Positions 44,041-52,842 are shown, counted from the stretch's first letter. The stretch is DNA of 64,000 bases from Thermohalobaculum sp039180675 (GCA_039180675.1 JBCDDC010000009.1:76416-140415); one strand, 5' to 3'. Numbers and translations: made by a program. Notes: generated by a model from the sequence alone, not told the origin.

Positions 44041-44304
44041 CCTGTGGTCCCTCCGGTTCCCGGCAGGCGCGCACCAGCGCGCGTCAAAACCGGACAAGCA
44101 GTTCATTCCGAGACGGTTACGTACGAAACTTGGCAAAGGTAAGACGGATTATGGGCAGGTCGCTTAACATCTCGTGGATGTGATCCGGCCCTCGAACGCA
44201 CTTGATACGGGTCATCCGCGATTGCGCGCCCGTGCATAATATGGAACAATTTTGGATGACGGCATCTGTTTCTTCGATGCTTGTCTTCATTTTCGGGGGG
44301 ATAA
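44041..44304. promoter_or_regulatory. Divergent intergenic region between the AAA+ gene and the DyP/P450 operon
   Basis: This 264-base region separates two divergently transcribed units and must carry promoters for both. It is AT-richer than the flanks. A GGGGGGATAA ribosome binding site lies just before the gene at 44305. I could not identify a convincing -35/-10 pair or a known operator. CATAAT at 44234-44239 is a possible -10 element for the rightward operon, but no well-spaced -35 is visible. Confidence 0.35.
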
Positions 44305-44979
44305 ATGTCGAACATAGCGGGCAAAGCCTATGCGATGAACGTCCTGACGCCGAGCAAGCCCAGGATCACCTGGGTGAACCGGCTCATCTTCATGGTCAGC
44401 CGCGGGCGGCCGGATCAGTTGAAGGGGCTGCTGGGTCTGTCTCTGATCCACTTCGCAAGATGGTGCTTCGTCAAGCCGAGCGAGTGGCCGCTTTTCGACA
44501 AGGACCTTGTCGCAAAACGTGACAAGGGAGAGATGCCGGTCAAGTTCGACTACATGCTCTTCTGCTCGAACTTCAACGGGACCTGGGACCAGTATATCGA
44601 CGCGTTCTCCGACGGGATCCCGAACGGGCTCAACCTGTTCTGGTGGTCGGCGACGAAGTATCCGCTGTCGATCCCGATCTCATCCTTCAAGCGCTACATC
44701 ACGCATAATCAGATCGACACGCAGTACTACTACAACGCAACGCCGGGCGGGGCGCAGCGCGATGTGAAATGCGGCTTGAGAGTCCGCGATGCAGTGCTCG
44801 AACTGGAGGAAGCCTACAAGACCCAGACGCCTGAGGAATTCGCGGCCTCCTACCGCTCAGCGCTCGGCAAGGTTCAGAACTATCTGGGAGATCCAGGCTA
44901 CGGCCCGGTGGCGAGCCTCGATACTGAAAACGCGGACATCATCCGCGTCGAGCGCTTGCGCGACAAGCGCGCCGCCTGA
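44305..44979 (+). CDS. Unrecognised protein, first gene of the DyP/P450 operon
   Basis: A 224-residue protein of no family I know. It is rich in aromatic residues and has the segment DYMLFCSNFNGTWDQYIDAF followed by GLNLFWWSATKYP, which suggest an ordered, possibly ligand-binding fold. A short hydrophobic stretch (LSLIHFARWCF) may touch the membrane. The C-terminal 70 residues are helical. A GGGGGGATAA site precedes the ATG. It is followed 22 bases later by a membrane protein and then the haem enzymes, so it is probably an accessory or catalytic component of that pathway. Confidence 0.7.
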   Translation: MSNIAGKAYAMNVLTPSKPRITWVNRLIFMVSRGRPDQLKGLLGLSLIHFARWCFVKPSEWPLFDKDLVAKRDKGEMPVKFDYMLFCSNFNGTWDQYIDAFSDGIPNGLNLFWWSATKYPLSIPISSFKRYITHNQIDTQYYYNATPGGAQRDVKCGLRVRDAVLELEEAYKTQTPEEFAASYRSALGKVQNYLGDPGYGPVASLDTENADIIRVERLRDKRAA

Positions 44980-45001
44980 CCCCCGACGAAGGAGAGCCCC
45001 T

Positions 45002-46108
45002 ATGCCAAACTTCGATGCCGGGCACTATTTTCTAACGACGCTCGCGCCGATCCGGATCGATGCCTGCGATGACGGCGTCAGCCATGTCGAAGCGATCCGC
45101 AACCTGCTCGCCGATTTGCCGACCGCGCTGCAGAGCCCGGCGACCGAGTCGATTGCGGAAACCATTGAAGATGGTGTCGTCGATCGCAAGGAGGCTGAGA
45201 AGGTGAACAGTCCGTTCGCTGCCTCACGCCGGACCCATCTCTGCCGCTTCGTGGTGATCGATGACGTGGTCTATAATGGCCGCCTCGGGTCCGATGCCAT
45301 CGCCGTTGCCCTGAAGCGCGCGCCGGATCCGCTGTCGCCGCAGCACATCGACCGACTGCCATCCCCATATCTGCTGTTCTCCGCCGATATCGATGCGATC
45401 CTGAAGCCGGGCGATCCACTGCCGGACGAGTTGACCGTCGATCAGCAGAACGCGGTGCGCGACAGCTATGCCCGCGAGGTCTGGGAGATCGCGGGCGAGA
45501 CCATCAAAAAGCTCTACAGCCACTGCCAGGGCTTTGACGGGGTCGATAGCGCCGAGGCTTTCGCTGCCTATCTCGCCAAGTGCCAGGTCGAGACGTGGAT
45601 GCCCTTCAACGACTACTACATCGACTACAAGACCGAGTTGAAAGGGTTGGAGCCGCTCAATACGAAGAAGATCGCCCGGGTCGCAGGCCCGCCGATCGTT
45701 CTGACGCTGCTCTGCCTTGCGGTCGGTCTGCTCGACAGCTTCATCGAGCTCGCGTTTCAAAGAAACCTCGTCAATGACTGGATATGGCTGGGGGTCCCGA
45801 TCTTCGGCCTTGCATCGGCGGTCGCGATCCAATGGGCCTACAACTACGCCATGAACCTCGGGGCCACGAGCTGGCCGGCGGCGAAGTACGGCAGCCTGAC
45901 GGCCGTGCTCAAAGGGCTCTACACCCAGCAGCACTTCGCTGATTTCGTGATCGAAAATCAGGGAAAATCGGCGGCCGATCTCCACAAGAACTTCGGTGCG
46001 TTCCTCAAGAAGTACAAGCCTTCGGAGGAACTGGACGAGAAAACCACCCAGCTACCCGGCGTGATCGGGTCAGTAGCGAGGCCGAGACGAAATGACAAAG
46101 CAGCTTAA
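45002..46108 (+). CDS. Unrecognised protein with two membrane helices, second gene of the DyP/P450 operon
   Basis: A 368-residue protein of unknown family. Residues 1-215 are soluble and largely helical. Two transmembrane helices follow, PPIVLTLLCLAVGLLDSFIE (about 229-248) and LGVPIFGLASAVAIQWAYNY (about 261-280). A basic soluble tail ends the chain. An AAGGAGAGCC ribosome binding site precedes the ATG at 45002. The frame is also open upstream, inside the previous gene. The stop overlaps the DyP gene by 17 bases. It may anchor the haem proteins at the membrane, which is inference from position. Confidence 0.7.
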   Translation: MPNFDAGHYFLTTLAPIRIDACDDGVSHVEAIRNLLADLPTALQSPATESIAETIEDGVVDRKEAEKVNSPFAASRRTHLCRFVVIDDVVYNGRLGSDAIAVALKRAPDPLSPQHIDRLPSPYLLFSADIDAILKPGDPLPDELTVDQQNAVRDSYAREVWEIAGETIKKLYSHCQGFDGVDSAEAFAAYLAKCQVETWMPFNDYYIDYKTELKGLEPLNTKKIARVAGPPIVLTLLCLAVGLLDSFIELAFQRNLVNDWIWLGVPIFGLASAVAIQWAYNYAMNLGATSWPAAKYGSLTAVLKGLYTQQHFADFVIENQGKSAADLHKNFGAFLKKYKPSEELDEKTTQLPGVIGSVARPRRNDKAA

Positions 46109-48164
46109 CCTGGAGGATATCCAGGGCAATGTAATCCGCGCATATGGCAAATTCGGGTACCCGAAGGCCCGCTACTTTTTCCTCAATCTGACGAATGCCT
46201 GGGTCGGGCGGCGGTTTGTCCAAGAGGTTCTGGCCTCTGGCAAGATCACCACGGCGAAGCGCTGGGTCCGGGTTCCTGACCCGCTCAATCCCGGAAAGAC
46301 CGTCCCATTTGGGCCGGATGTGACGATGAACATCGGGTTCAGCTTCATGGGGCTCTATATGATGGAGCTGCCTACGCGGACATTGCAGGGCATGCCGGAC
46401 GAGTTCATCGACGGGATGCGCAAGCGGGCCTTCATCCTGGGCGACAAACCCGCCGAAGACATCGATCGGCCGCAGCAGCCAGTCATGAACGCCGATGTTA
46501 AAAAATTGATGTGGGAGAAGGAGTTCGGCGCTGCAGCTGAGGCGAAGACACCCACTAGTAAGACAGCCGCACCGGCGATGCCGGACTTCGAAAGTGATCC
46601 CTCTCCGGAATGGATGGAGAACTGGGACCCAATCTGGAAGGAAAACCGTTCCTGCATCGGCTCGACGGATGTCCATATCTGGATATCCGTCAACGCAAAG
46701 GTCGACTTCGGTACGGAGAACCCGGTGACGGCGCCGGGCGAAAAGCACGACGTCCTCAATGAGTGTACAAAGTGGATCGAAGATACCTGTGCCGCCGTCA
46801 CGGCTGAGTACTATCAGAAGTTCGAGGATCCCCGCGGGCAGATCCGCATCCTGCCCGCCTGCAAGGTGCCAGGGAAGAAGAAGGGTGAGATGGTGGACCA
46901 GCTCTTCATCTCGGGCAGCGCGGTTTTTGAAGAGATTGAACTCGATGGTGACCTCGAAGTTCCGAAGGTCGCGGTGGTTGAGAAGGATGGCGTCTTCGAA
47001 CCTCAGATCGTCGGTCGCGATACGCATAAGAAGGGCGAAAAGGTCGTCATGCCAACACCCTACGAGCATTTTGAGATGTCTGACGGCATCGGCGATCCAG
47101 TGTTTGAGGGTCAGTTCCCCGAAGACGAGATGCGCGACAAGGTGATCGGCCGCGGGAAATGGATGAGCCCGGACAGGGGCGAAAAGGGGTGGGAGCCGCT
47201 CGCGACCGGCGAGTTTCTGCTGGGCCACCCGGATGAGAGCCAGGAATTACCCCCGGCGCCGCGCCCGCCAGAGTTTGCCCGGAACGGGACCTTCATGGCC
47301 TTCCGCAAGCTGCATGAGAACGTGGCGAGCTTCTTCGACTACATCGAGGCGCAGGCGAAAAGCTACGCGGCCAGCACCAAGGGGGCCGAGGAAGAACTCG
47401 ACCCCGACAATGAAGACGATCTCAAGAAGGCAACGCAGATCCTCAAGGCGAAGATCGTCGGGCGCTGGGAGGATGGCGTTCCGCTGAGCAAGGCGCCGAC
47501 CTACGCCAAGTGGGAAGATGTGCGCGACGCCTACAGTCTGACCGACGACAAAACCTACTCCGCGTGGGAAAACCGGATCAGATATCTGCGCAAGAGCCAT
47601 GCCTCCGACTTCAAGTTCGGCGATGACATGCAGGGATACAAAAACCCGAACTCATCGCATGTCAGGCGGGTGAACACGCGGGATTATCTCGACCCGCAAA
47701 ACGAACCAAATCCTGAGATCTATGTGGGCGAGGACAACAAGCCCAATCCGCGGATCAACGAGAACGCCACGACCCAGCTCAACAAGCGCCGCCGCATCCT
47801 GCGCCGTGGTCTGCCCTATGGCGAGTCGAGCCTTTATGCCAAGGGCAAGAAGAGCGACGAGACGGAGCAGGGCGTCGCCATGATGATCATCTGCGCCAAC
47901 CTGTTTCGCCAGTTCGAATTCGTGCAGCAGCAGTGGATCCAGTACGGGCTCGACTTCAATTCGGGCAACAACACCTGCCCGCTGGTCGGCGATCACGGCA
48001 AGCACAACCGCTTCACCATCCCGTCGGACCCGGCAAAGGGCGGGTGTCCCTTTGTCATGTCGGGAATGCCGACCTTCGTGGAGCCCCGGGGCGGGGAGTA
48101 CTTCTTCATCCCCTCGATGACGGCGCTCCAGATGATCGCCAACGGTTCGGTCGACCCGACCTGA
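46092..48164 (+). CDS. DyP-type haem peroxidase, enlarged (690 residues)
   Basis: The start LNLEDIQGNVIRAYGKFG is the usual first strand of dye-decolorising peroxidases. The distal Asp motif is HFEMSDGIGDPVFEG (Asp331 by my count), where the family has GxxDG. A probable proximal His is His523 in SSHVRRVNTRDYLDP. RRRILRRGLPYG and FEFVQQQWIQYG near the end are family segments. At 690 residues it is clearly longer than typical DyPs (roughly 300-500). Extra material lies around residues 140-330 and 380-480. No signal peptide or Tat motif is seen, so it is likely cytoplasmic or held by a partner. P450 follows 15 bases downstream, suggesting linked oxidations. Confidence 0.82.
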   Translation: MTKQLNLEDIQGNVIRAYGKFGYPKARYFFLNLTNAWVGRRFVQEVLASGKITTAKRWVRVPDPLNPGKTVPFGPDVTMNIGFSFMGLYMMELPTRTLQGMPDEFIDGMRKRAFILGDKPAEDIDRPQQPVMNADVKKLMWEKEFGAAAEAKTPTSKTAAPAMPDFESDPSPEWMENWDPIWKENRSCIGSTDVHIWISVNAKVDFGTENPVTAPGEKHDVLNECTKWIEDTCAAVTAEYYQKFEDPRGQIRILPACKVPGKKKGEMVDQLFISGSAVFEEIELDGDLEVPKVAVVEKDGVFEPQIVGRDTHKKGEKVVMPTPYEHFEMSDGIGDPVFEGQFPEDEMRDKVIGRGKWMSPDRGEKGWEPLATGEFLLGHPDESQELPPAPRPPEFARNGTFMAFRKLHENVASFFDYIEAQAKSYAASTKGAEEELDPDNEDDLKKATQILKAKIVGRWEDGVPLSKAPTYAKWEDVRDAYSLTDDKTYSAWENRIRYLRKSHASDFKFGDDMQGYKNPNSSHVRRVNTRDYLDPQNEPNPEIYVGEDNKPNPRINENATTQLNKRRRILRRGLPYGESSLYAKGKKSDETEQGVAMMIICANLFRQFEFVQQQWIQYGLDFNSGNNTCPLVGDHGKHNRFTIPSDPAKGGCPFVMSGMPTFVEPRGGEYFFIPSMTALQMIANGSVDPT

Positions 48165-48179
48165 GCGCGGAGCGTAGCC

Positions 48180-49547
48180 ATGACAGCGATCGTTACCTTC
48201 CTCGAGAGCCTGTTCGGGGTCGTCATCAACTGGATCAACGGCCTCGCGGGGTTGTTCCGTGTTCTTCGAGTGGTCATCCGCGCGCGCCTTGCGGGCAAGG
48301 AGGGGTTCGGCGCCCGCGTGGCCGGAGAGCTCACGCAACCTGCCCAGATGCGCGAAGTGATGAGCTTTCTGCGGGCTTTCATTCCCAATATCGTGCTCGA
48401 CCGGGTCTTCGTGAAATCCTACGAGAACAACGGCACCGCGGTCGTCACGCGGCGAAACGACATCATCGAGGTTCTCAACCGCAACGAGGATTTCGAGGTC
48501 GTCTACGGCCCCCGGATGAAGGAGATCACCGACGGGACGAACTTCTTCCTTGGGATGCAGCCCGGCTGGGATTACACGCGCGACGTCTCGGCGATGCGGC
48601 TGGCCGCGCGGGCAAACGATGTCGACGAGATCATCCTGCCCCGGGCGCGGCAGGTTGCTGAGGAAGCCGTCGCCTCGGCAAACGGGATCATCGACCTGCC
48701 GCAGGATGTGAGCCTTAAGACCTCATCGGACATGGTCGGGCACTATTTCGGTACCCCGGGTCCAAGCCGGGCGACCATGATCGAGTGGACGACGATCATG
48801 TTCTGGTATCTCTTCGGCGATCTCGGCGCCGATCCGGTAGTCGGCGCGAGGGCGAGGTCGGCGATGGCGGGCGCGCGCCAGTATCTCGACGAGACGATCG
48901 CCCACAGGAAAGCAACGCGGAAGAAAGGCGCCAAACCTCAGCACGTAATCGACCGCTGTCTCGACCTGCAGGCCGTCGGCGTGCCCGGCATGTCGGATGA
49001 GGGCATCCGGAACAACATCGTAGGCCTCCTCATCGGCGCGGTTCCGACTCTCTCCAAAGCATCGTGTCTGGCGCTGCAGGAGCTTATGAGCCGGACGAAC
49101 GAGTTTGGCAGCGCCCAAGTCGCCGCCCGGAACGACGACGATGATCTGCTCGCCCGCTATATCTGGGAGGCGCTGCGCTTTAATCCGCATCAGCCGCTGC
49201 TCTACCGCCGGGCCGCGCGGGACGCGACCATCGCCCGGGGCACGGCGCGGGAGACAACGATCCCCAAGGGCCGCATGGTCTTCGCGATGACCATCTCCGG
49301 CCAGTTCGATCTGCAGGACATGCGCGATGCGAAACAGTTCCGCGTCAACCGGCCGCGAGATGTCTACATGACCTGGGGCTACGGCATGCACAACTGCTTT
49401 GGCGAGGCGATAAACCTCAAGGTCATCCCAGCGATCCTGAAGCCGATCCTCAAGAAGCCCGGCCTGCGCTACGCCCCGGGCTGGAGCGGGCCCGAGAATG
49501 GTGGAACCCCGTTCCCACAGCACATGAAGCTGACCTGGGATCATTAG
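48180..49547 (+). CDS. Cytochrome P450, membrane-anchored type with altered I-helix
   Basis: A 455-residue P450. The haem-binding loop is WGYGMHNCFGEAI with the thiolate ligand Cys406, and the K-helix ExxR is E330-A-L-R333. The usual O2-activating acid-alcohol pair in helix I (A/G-G-x-D/E-T) is replaced by G286-A-V-P-T290, so the acid is missing. P450s that use hydroperoxides instead of O2, such as CYP74 and the P450 part of fungal fatty-acid oxygenases, also lack it. The first 35 residues are hydrophobic then basic (FLESLFGVVINWINGLAGLF), as in membrane-anchored P450s, which is rare in bacteria. No ferredoxin or reductase gene is near. It follows the DyP gene by 15 bases. Confidence 0.88.
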   Translation: MTAIVTFLESLFGVVINWINGLAGLFRVLRVVIRARLAGKEGFGARVAGELTQPAQMREVMSFLRAFIPNIVLDRVFVKSYENNGTAVVTRRNDIIEVLNRNEDFEVVYGPRMKEITDGTNFFLGMQPGWDYTRDVSAMRLAARANDVDEIILPRARQVAEEAVASANGIIDLPQDVSLKTSSDMVGHYFGTPGPSRATMIEWTTIMFWYLFGDLGADPVVGARARSAMAGARQYLDETIAHRKATRKKGAKPQHVIDRCLDLQAVGVPGMSDEGIRNNIVGLLIGAVPTLSKASCLALQELMSRTNEFGSAQVAARNDDDDLLARYIWEALRFNPHQPLLYRRAARDATIARGTARETTIPKGRMVFAMTISGQFDLQDMRDAKQFRVNRPRDVYMTWGYGMHNCFGEAINLKVIPAILKPILKKPGLRYAPGWSGPENGGTPFPQHMKLTWDH

Positions 49548-49618
49548 GCCGCGTCACTACGAAAGCGTCATCTCTTGGTTATTGTGACCCTTGGAATATC
49601 GTCTTAGGTTTCGTGCCC

Positions 49619-50284
49619 ATGAGCGAGGATCGCAACTACCCTTTCTACTCCCGCGCCGAGAGGATCGCCGACGGGATCATCCATTGCACAGGCGTGATGG
49701 TTTCCATGCTCGCGGTGCCGGTGCTGATCACGTTGGTTGCCGTCTGGCACGGGGATGCGCCCAACGTCACGGCGGTCTCGATCTACGGTGTCAGCCTGAT
49801 CGCGATGTTCGCCGCCTCCGCCGCCTACAACATGGCGGGCGAGTGGCGGTGGCGGGAGGTTCTGCGCCGTCTCGATCACTCGGCGATCTACCTCCTGATC
49901 GCAGGCACCTACACGCCCTTTGCGATCTATGCCGGGGGTGAGGGCGCGGCGTGGCTTCTCGTGGGCATCTGGGCGGCAGCGGCGACGGGAGTGTCGCTGC
50001 AGATGCTCGCCTATCGCAAGCTCGAATGGCTGGCGATCGTCCTCTATCTCGGCATGGGGTGGTCGGTTGTGTTGTTCGGCAAACCGGTCCTGGCAGCGTT
50101 GTCCGAACCGACGATCACTCTGATGACCACGGGCGGCATGCTCTACACGGTCGGGGTGGCCTTCCACCTCTGGCACCGGCTGCCGTTTCACAACGCCATC
50201 TGGCACGGCTTCGTTCTGGCGGCGAGCTTTGTCTTCTATGCGGCCGTACTAGTCGAGAGCAGGATCGTCGCGCTCGCGGGCTAG
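49619..50284 (+). CDS. Hemolysin III / PAQR-like membrane protein
   Basis: A 221-residue protein with seven predicted helices. Family marks are LRRLDHSAIYLLIAGTYTPF and the C-terminal HNAIWHGFVLAASF, with His residues expected to bind zinc. The first conserved His of the S-x-x-x-H motif is Asn here (SAAYNMAG), a change I believe is common in alphaproteobacterial members. The ATG at 49619 was preferred over the upstream GTG at 49613. It lies 71 bases after the P450 on the same strand. The relation to that operon is open. It converges with the TauD gene (4-base overlap). Confidence 0.85.
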   Translation: MSEDRNYPFYSRAERIADGIIHCTGVMVSMLAVPVLITLVAVWHGDAPNVTAVSIYGVSLIAMFAASAAYNMAGEWRWREVLRRLDHSAIYLLIAGTYTPFAIYAGGEGAAWLLVGIWAAAATGVSLQMLAYRKLEWLAIVLYLGMGWSVVLFGKPVLAALSEPTITLMTTGGMLYTVGVAFHLWHRLPFHNAIWHGFVLAASFVFYAAVLVESRIVALAG

Positions 50285-51141
50285 CTGGCCGCGCGCATCT
50301 CCTCCAACCCATCCTCCGGGCGCACGCTGACGCAGATCGAAACCAGCGTGCGCGGTTCGTGATAGGGCCATGATGTGCCCCGGTGGAGCGTTGCGCGCTC
50401 ATCCCAGATGATCACGTCTCCCGGCGACCAGTCATGCGAATAGATGTCCTCCGCCCGGGTCATGCGCCCGATCAACTCGTCGACATAAGCCTGACCGTCC
50501 TCGACACCCATGCCCTCGACAGCGAAGACATGGCTTGCGGCATAGACGGCCTCCGCCCCGGTCTTTGGGTTCTGCCATACTGCACGCCAGCTTTGATCGG
50601 CCCATTTGGTGAAGAGGTCCTGGGTCGCAAGGGCCGGATCGATCTTGCCGCGGGAATGGGCGTAGCGGTGATGAAAGACGGCCTCGCGAAGCCTCTCCTG
50701 TTCCACAGGGTCCAGCCGCGCGAAACCGGCCCGGGTCGAGACGAACTGCGTTGCGCCACCCTCGCTTGGGACCACGCGCGCCTGGAGGATGTTGGCCAGG
50801 GCGGGCACGGGCAGAAAGGTCGAGTCCGTGTGCCAGAGCTGATTGGCCTTCAGGTTCTTGGTGTGGGTCGCCTCTTCCTCGGTCACGCCACCGTCTTCGG
50901 TCTCGTTCGAGACGGCAGCGATCTTCGGCTCCGGCCTGTCGAATCGGTCTTCGAGCGGCCCGAAGAGACGGCCGAGCGCTAGCTGCTCCTCATTGTTCAG
51001 GTGCTGATCGCGGAAGAGGAGCAGGGAATGGCGCTCGAACGCCTCGCGGATCTCGGGATAGAGGTGATCTGCCGTAACATCGCGCAGGGCGACACCCTGC
51101 ACATCCATGCCGAAATCAGGGTGGAGCGGAGACATCTGCAT
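50281..51141 (-). CDS. TauD/TfdA family 2-oxoglutarate-dependent dioxygenase
   Basis: A 286-residue non-haem iron enzyme. The iron-binding facial triad is seen as WHTDSTFLP (His and Asp) and the distal His in ATLHRGTSW. The 2-oxoglutarate-binding Arg is in PRTLVSICVS. The ATG at 51141 follows the upstream MttB-family stop (51150) by 8 bases, with GGAG 11 bases upstream. The long frame further upstream is a shadow. The operon with the MttB-family protein suggests joint use of a methylated or sulfonated small molecule, but the substrate is unknown. Confidence 0.88.
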   Translation of the reverse strand: MQMSPLHPDFGMDVQGVALRDVTADHLYPEIREAFERHSLLLFRDQHLNNEEQLALGRLFGPLEDRFDRPEPKIAAVSNETEDGGVTEEEATHTKNLKANQLWHTDSTFLPVPALANILQARVVPSEGGATQFVSTRAGFARLDPVEQERLREAVFHHRYAHSRGKIDPALATQDLFTKWADQSWRAVWQNPKTGAEAVYAASHVFAVEGMGVEDGQAYVDELIGRMTRAEDIYSHDWSPGDVIIWDERATLHRGTSWPYHEPRTLVSICVSVRPEDGLEEMRAAS

Positions 51142-51149
51142 ATCGCTTC

Positions 51150-52661
51150 TTACTCCATGATCGGCGCGCCGCCCTCGGCTTTGCGCCGGGCGACGAAATC
51201 CATCAGCGCGCTGCGGACGCCGGCGTCCATCGGCGGCGGCTGAAACTCGGCGAGTGTCTTCTTCCACAGCGCGTGCGCCCGGTCCGTCGCGCTGACCGAC
51301 CCGGCCTCGGTCCACTGGCCGAAATTCGACCAGTCGCTGATCACGGGCTCGTAGAACTGGGTCGCATACCGGTTCATCGTCTGGCTGGCTGAGAAGAAAT
51401 GCCCGCCCGGCTGGACCTCGGCGATCGCATCGAAGCCGATCGCCTCGTCGGTCGTCTCGACCGGCAGCATCGCCTCGGCGACCGTCTGGCAGATCTCGAG
51501 GTCGGTGATGAACTTCTCATAGCCAAAGGTCAGCCCGCCCTCCAGCCAGCCAGCGGAATGATAGATCAGGTTGGCGCCCGCCAGCGCCGCGCCCCATGTT
51601 CCGGCCTGCGTCTCCATCGCCGCCTGCACGTCTGGCGCGTTGGAAGCCGTGCCCGATGCAGACCGCCAGGGTATGCCGAGACGTCGGGCCAACTGGCCCG
51701 CTCCAAAGTTTGTCCGGATATGCTCAGGCGTGCCAAAGACCGGCGCGCCGGACTTCATATCGACATTCGAGGAGAAGGCGCCATAGACCACGGGCGCGCC
51801 GGGCCGCACAACCTGAGCGAGAGTTATACCCGCCATCGCCTCGGCGTGGCTGAGGGTGAGCGACCCGGCGGGCGTGATCGGCGCCATGGCGCCGGAGAGG
51901 CAGAACGGCGTGATCACGTTGACCTGCCCCCAGAGCGCGAAGTCGATGATCCCCTGCGCCATCGGCACGTCGATCTGCCGGGGAGAGTTGGTGTTGACGA
52001 CCGTGGAGGCGTAGGGCGTGTTGCGAAAAGTTTCCTCATCGACACCGCGGGCCATCATCAGCATGCGGAAACTGTCCTCCACCTGCTGCGTTCCCCGGCA
52101 GAAGATGAAGGGGATTTTCCGGCTCTCCGTCACCTGAATGAACAGCGTCTCGAGATGGCGCATGGCGACAGGAACGTCCTGCGCCTCGACCGATGGGCCA
52201 AGTTTCTGAATGACATCAAAGCTTTCGGAGAGCTGGATCGCCTCCTTGAATGCCTCCAGGCTTCCCGGTCGCCGACCTCGATCCAGGTCGTTGGCGTTCG
52301 GGCACCCGGCTCCGGCGGCGAAAAGCAGCGTGTTCGGGCCGATTTCCACGGCATATCCGGGCGCCCCGTGCCACAGGAAGTTCGGCGGCGCGAGCGCGAT
52401 CATCTCCTCGACCAGATCGGCCGGAAAATGAACCATCAGGTCGTCTCGCTCCTCGCATCCAGCCCGAATCAGAAGGTCTCTCGCCGCCTTGTTCAGGATG
52501 CGAATTCCCAGCTCCTGCAGCACGCGGAGGCTGGTCTGATGGATGTTTTCCACCTCGTCAGCTGAAAAAACAGTGGGTTTGGGTAGGGTATTCGTGATCT
52601 GCCGGTAATGCGTTTCGCGAGACTCGGAGGGACGTGATTCTCTTCGTGTCCGCCGGACCAT
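51150..52661 (-). CDS. Trimethylamine methyltransferase (MttB) family protein without pyrrolysine
   Basis: A 503-residue TIM-barrel protein of the MttB superfamily (COG5598). Typical segments are LLFAAGAGCPNANDLDRGRR, VNTNSPRQIDVPMAQGII and AEVQPGGHFFSASQTMNRY. The reading frame is continuous with no in-frame amber codon, so it belongs to the non-pyrrolysine branch, some of which demethylate glycine betaine or related compounds. A GGGAGAG ribosome binding site lies 6 bases before the ATG. It leads a two-gene operon with the TauD protein. No corrinoid protein gene is visible here. Confidence 0.9.
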   Translation of the reverse strand: MVRRTRRESRPSESRETHYRQITNTLPKPTVFSADEVENIHQTSLRVLQELGIRILNKAARDLLIRAGCEERDDLMVHFPADLVEEMIALAPPNFLWHGAPGYAVEIGPNTLLFAAGAGCPNANDLDRGRRPGSLEAFKEAIQLSESFDVIQKLGPSVEAQDVPVAMRHLETLFIQVTESRKIPFIFCRGTQQVEDSFRMLMMARGVDEETFRNTPYASTVVNTNSPRQIDVPMAQGIIDFALWGQVNVITPFCLSGAMAPITPAGSLTLSHAEAMAGITLAQVVRPGAPVVYGAFSSNVDMKSGAPVFGTPEHIRTNFGAGQLARRLGIPWRSASGTASNAPDVQAAMETQAGTWGAALAGANLIYHSAGWLEGGLTFGYEKFITDLEICQTVAEAMLPVETTDEAIGFDAIAEVQPGGHFFSASQTMNRYATQFYEPVISDWSNFGQWTEAGSVSATDRAHALWKKTLAEFQPPPMDAGVRSALMDFVARRKAEGGAPIME

Positions 52662-52842
52662 GACAACTCTCCCGTGTTTTCAACAGGTTTCGTTTCACAT
52701 TGCGTCTTGTCGAGCAGATTCGCGACAAATAGGTCGCTCGCCCTCGCTCCCGGTCGGGTTTGCGGGTTGCACGGTCTTGTCCCTCTCCGGTAATGTTCCA
52801 AGGCGAGGTTGCTGCTCATGGCAGCAAGGAGAGGATGGGACA

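Noticed and set aside
42772..44142. 456-codon + strand frame opposite the AAA+ ATPase
   Set aside because: Walker A, Walker B and sensor motifs are on the minus strand. The opposite frame is a shadow.
46005..47228. 407-codon minus-strand frame opposite the DyP gene
   Set aside because: It lacks a ribosome binding site and motifs and lies opposite a supported gene.
51150..52661. Pyrrolysine-type MttB with internal amber codon
   Set aside because: The frame is uninterrupted, so the protein belongs to the non-pyrrolysine branch.
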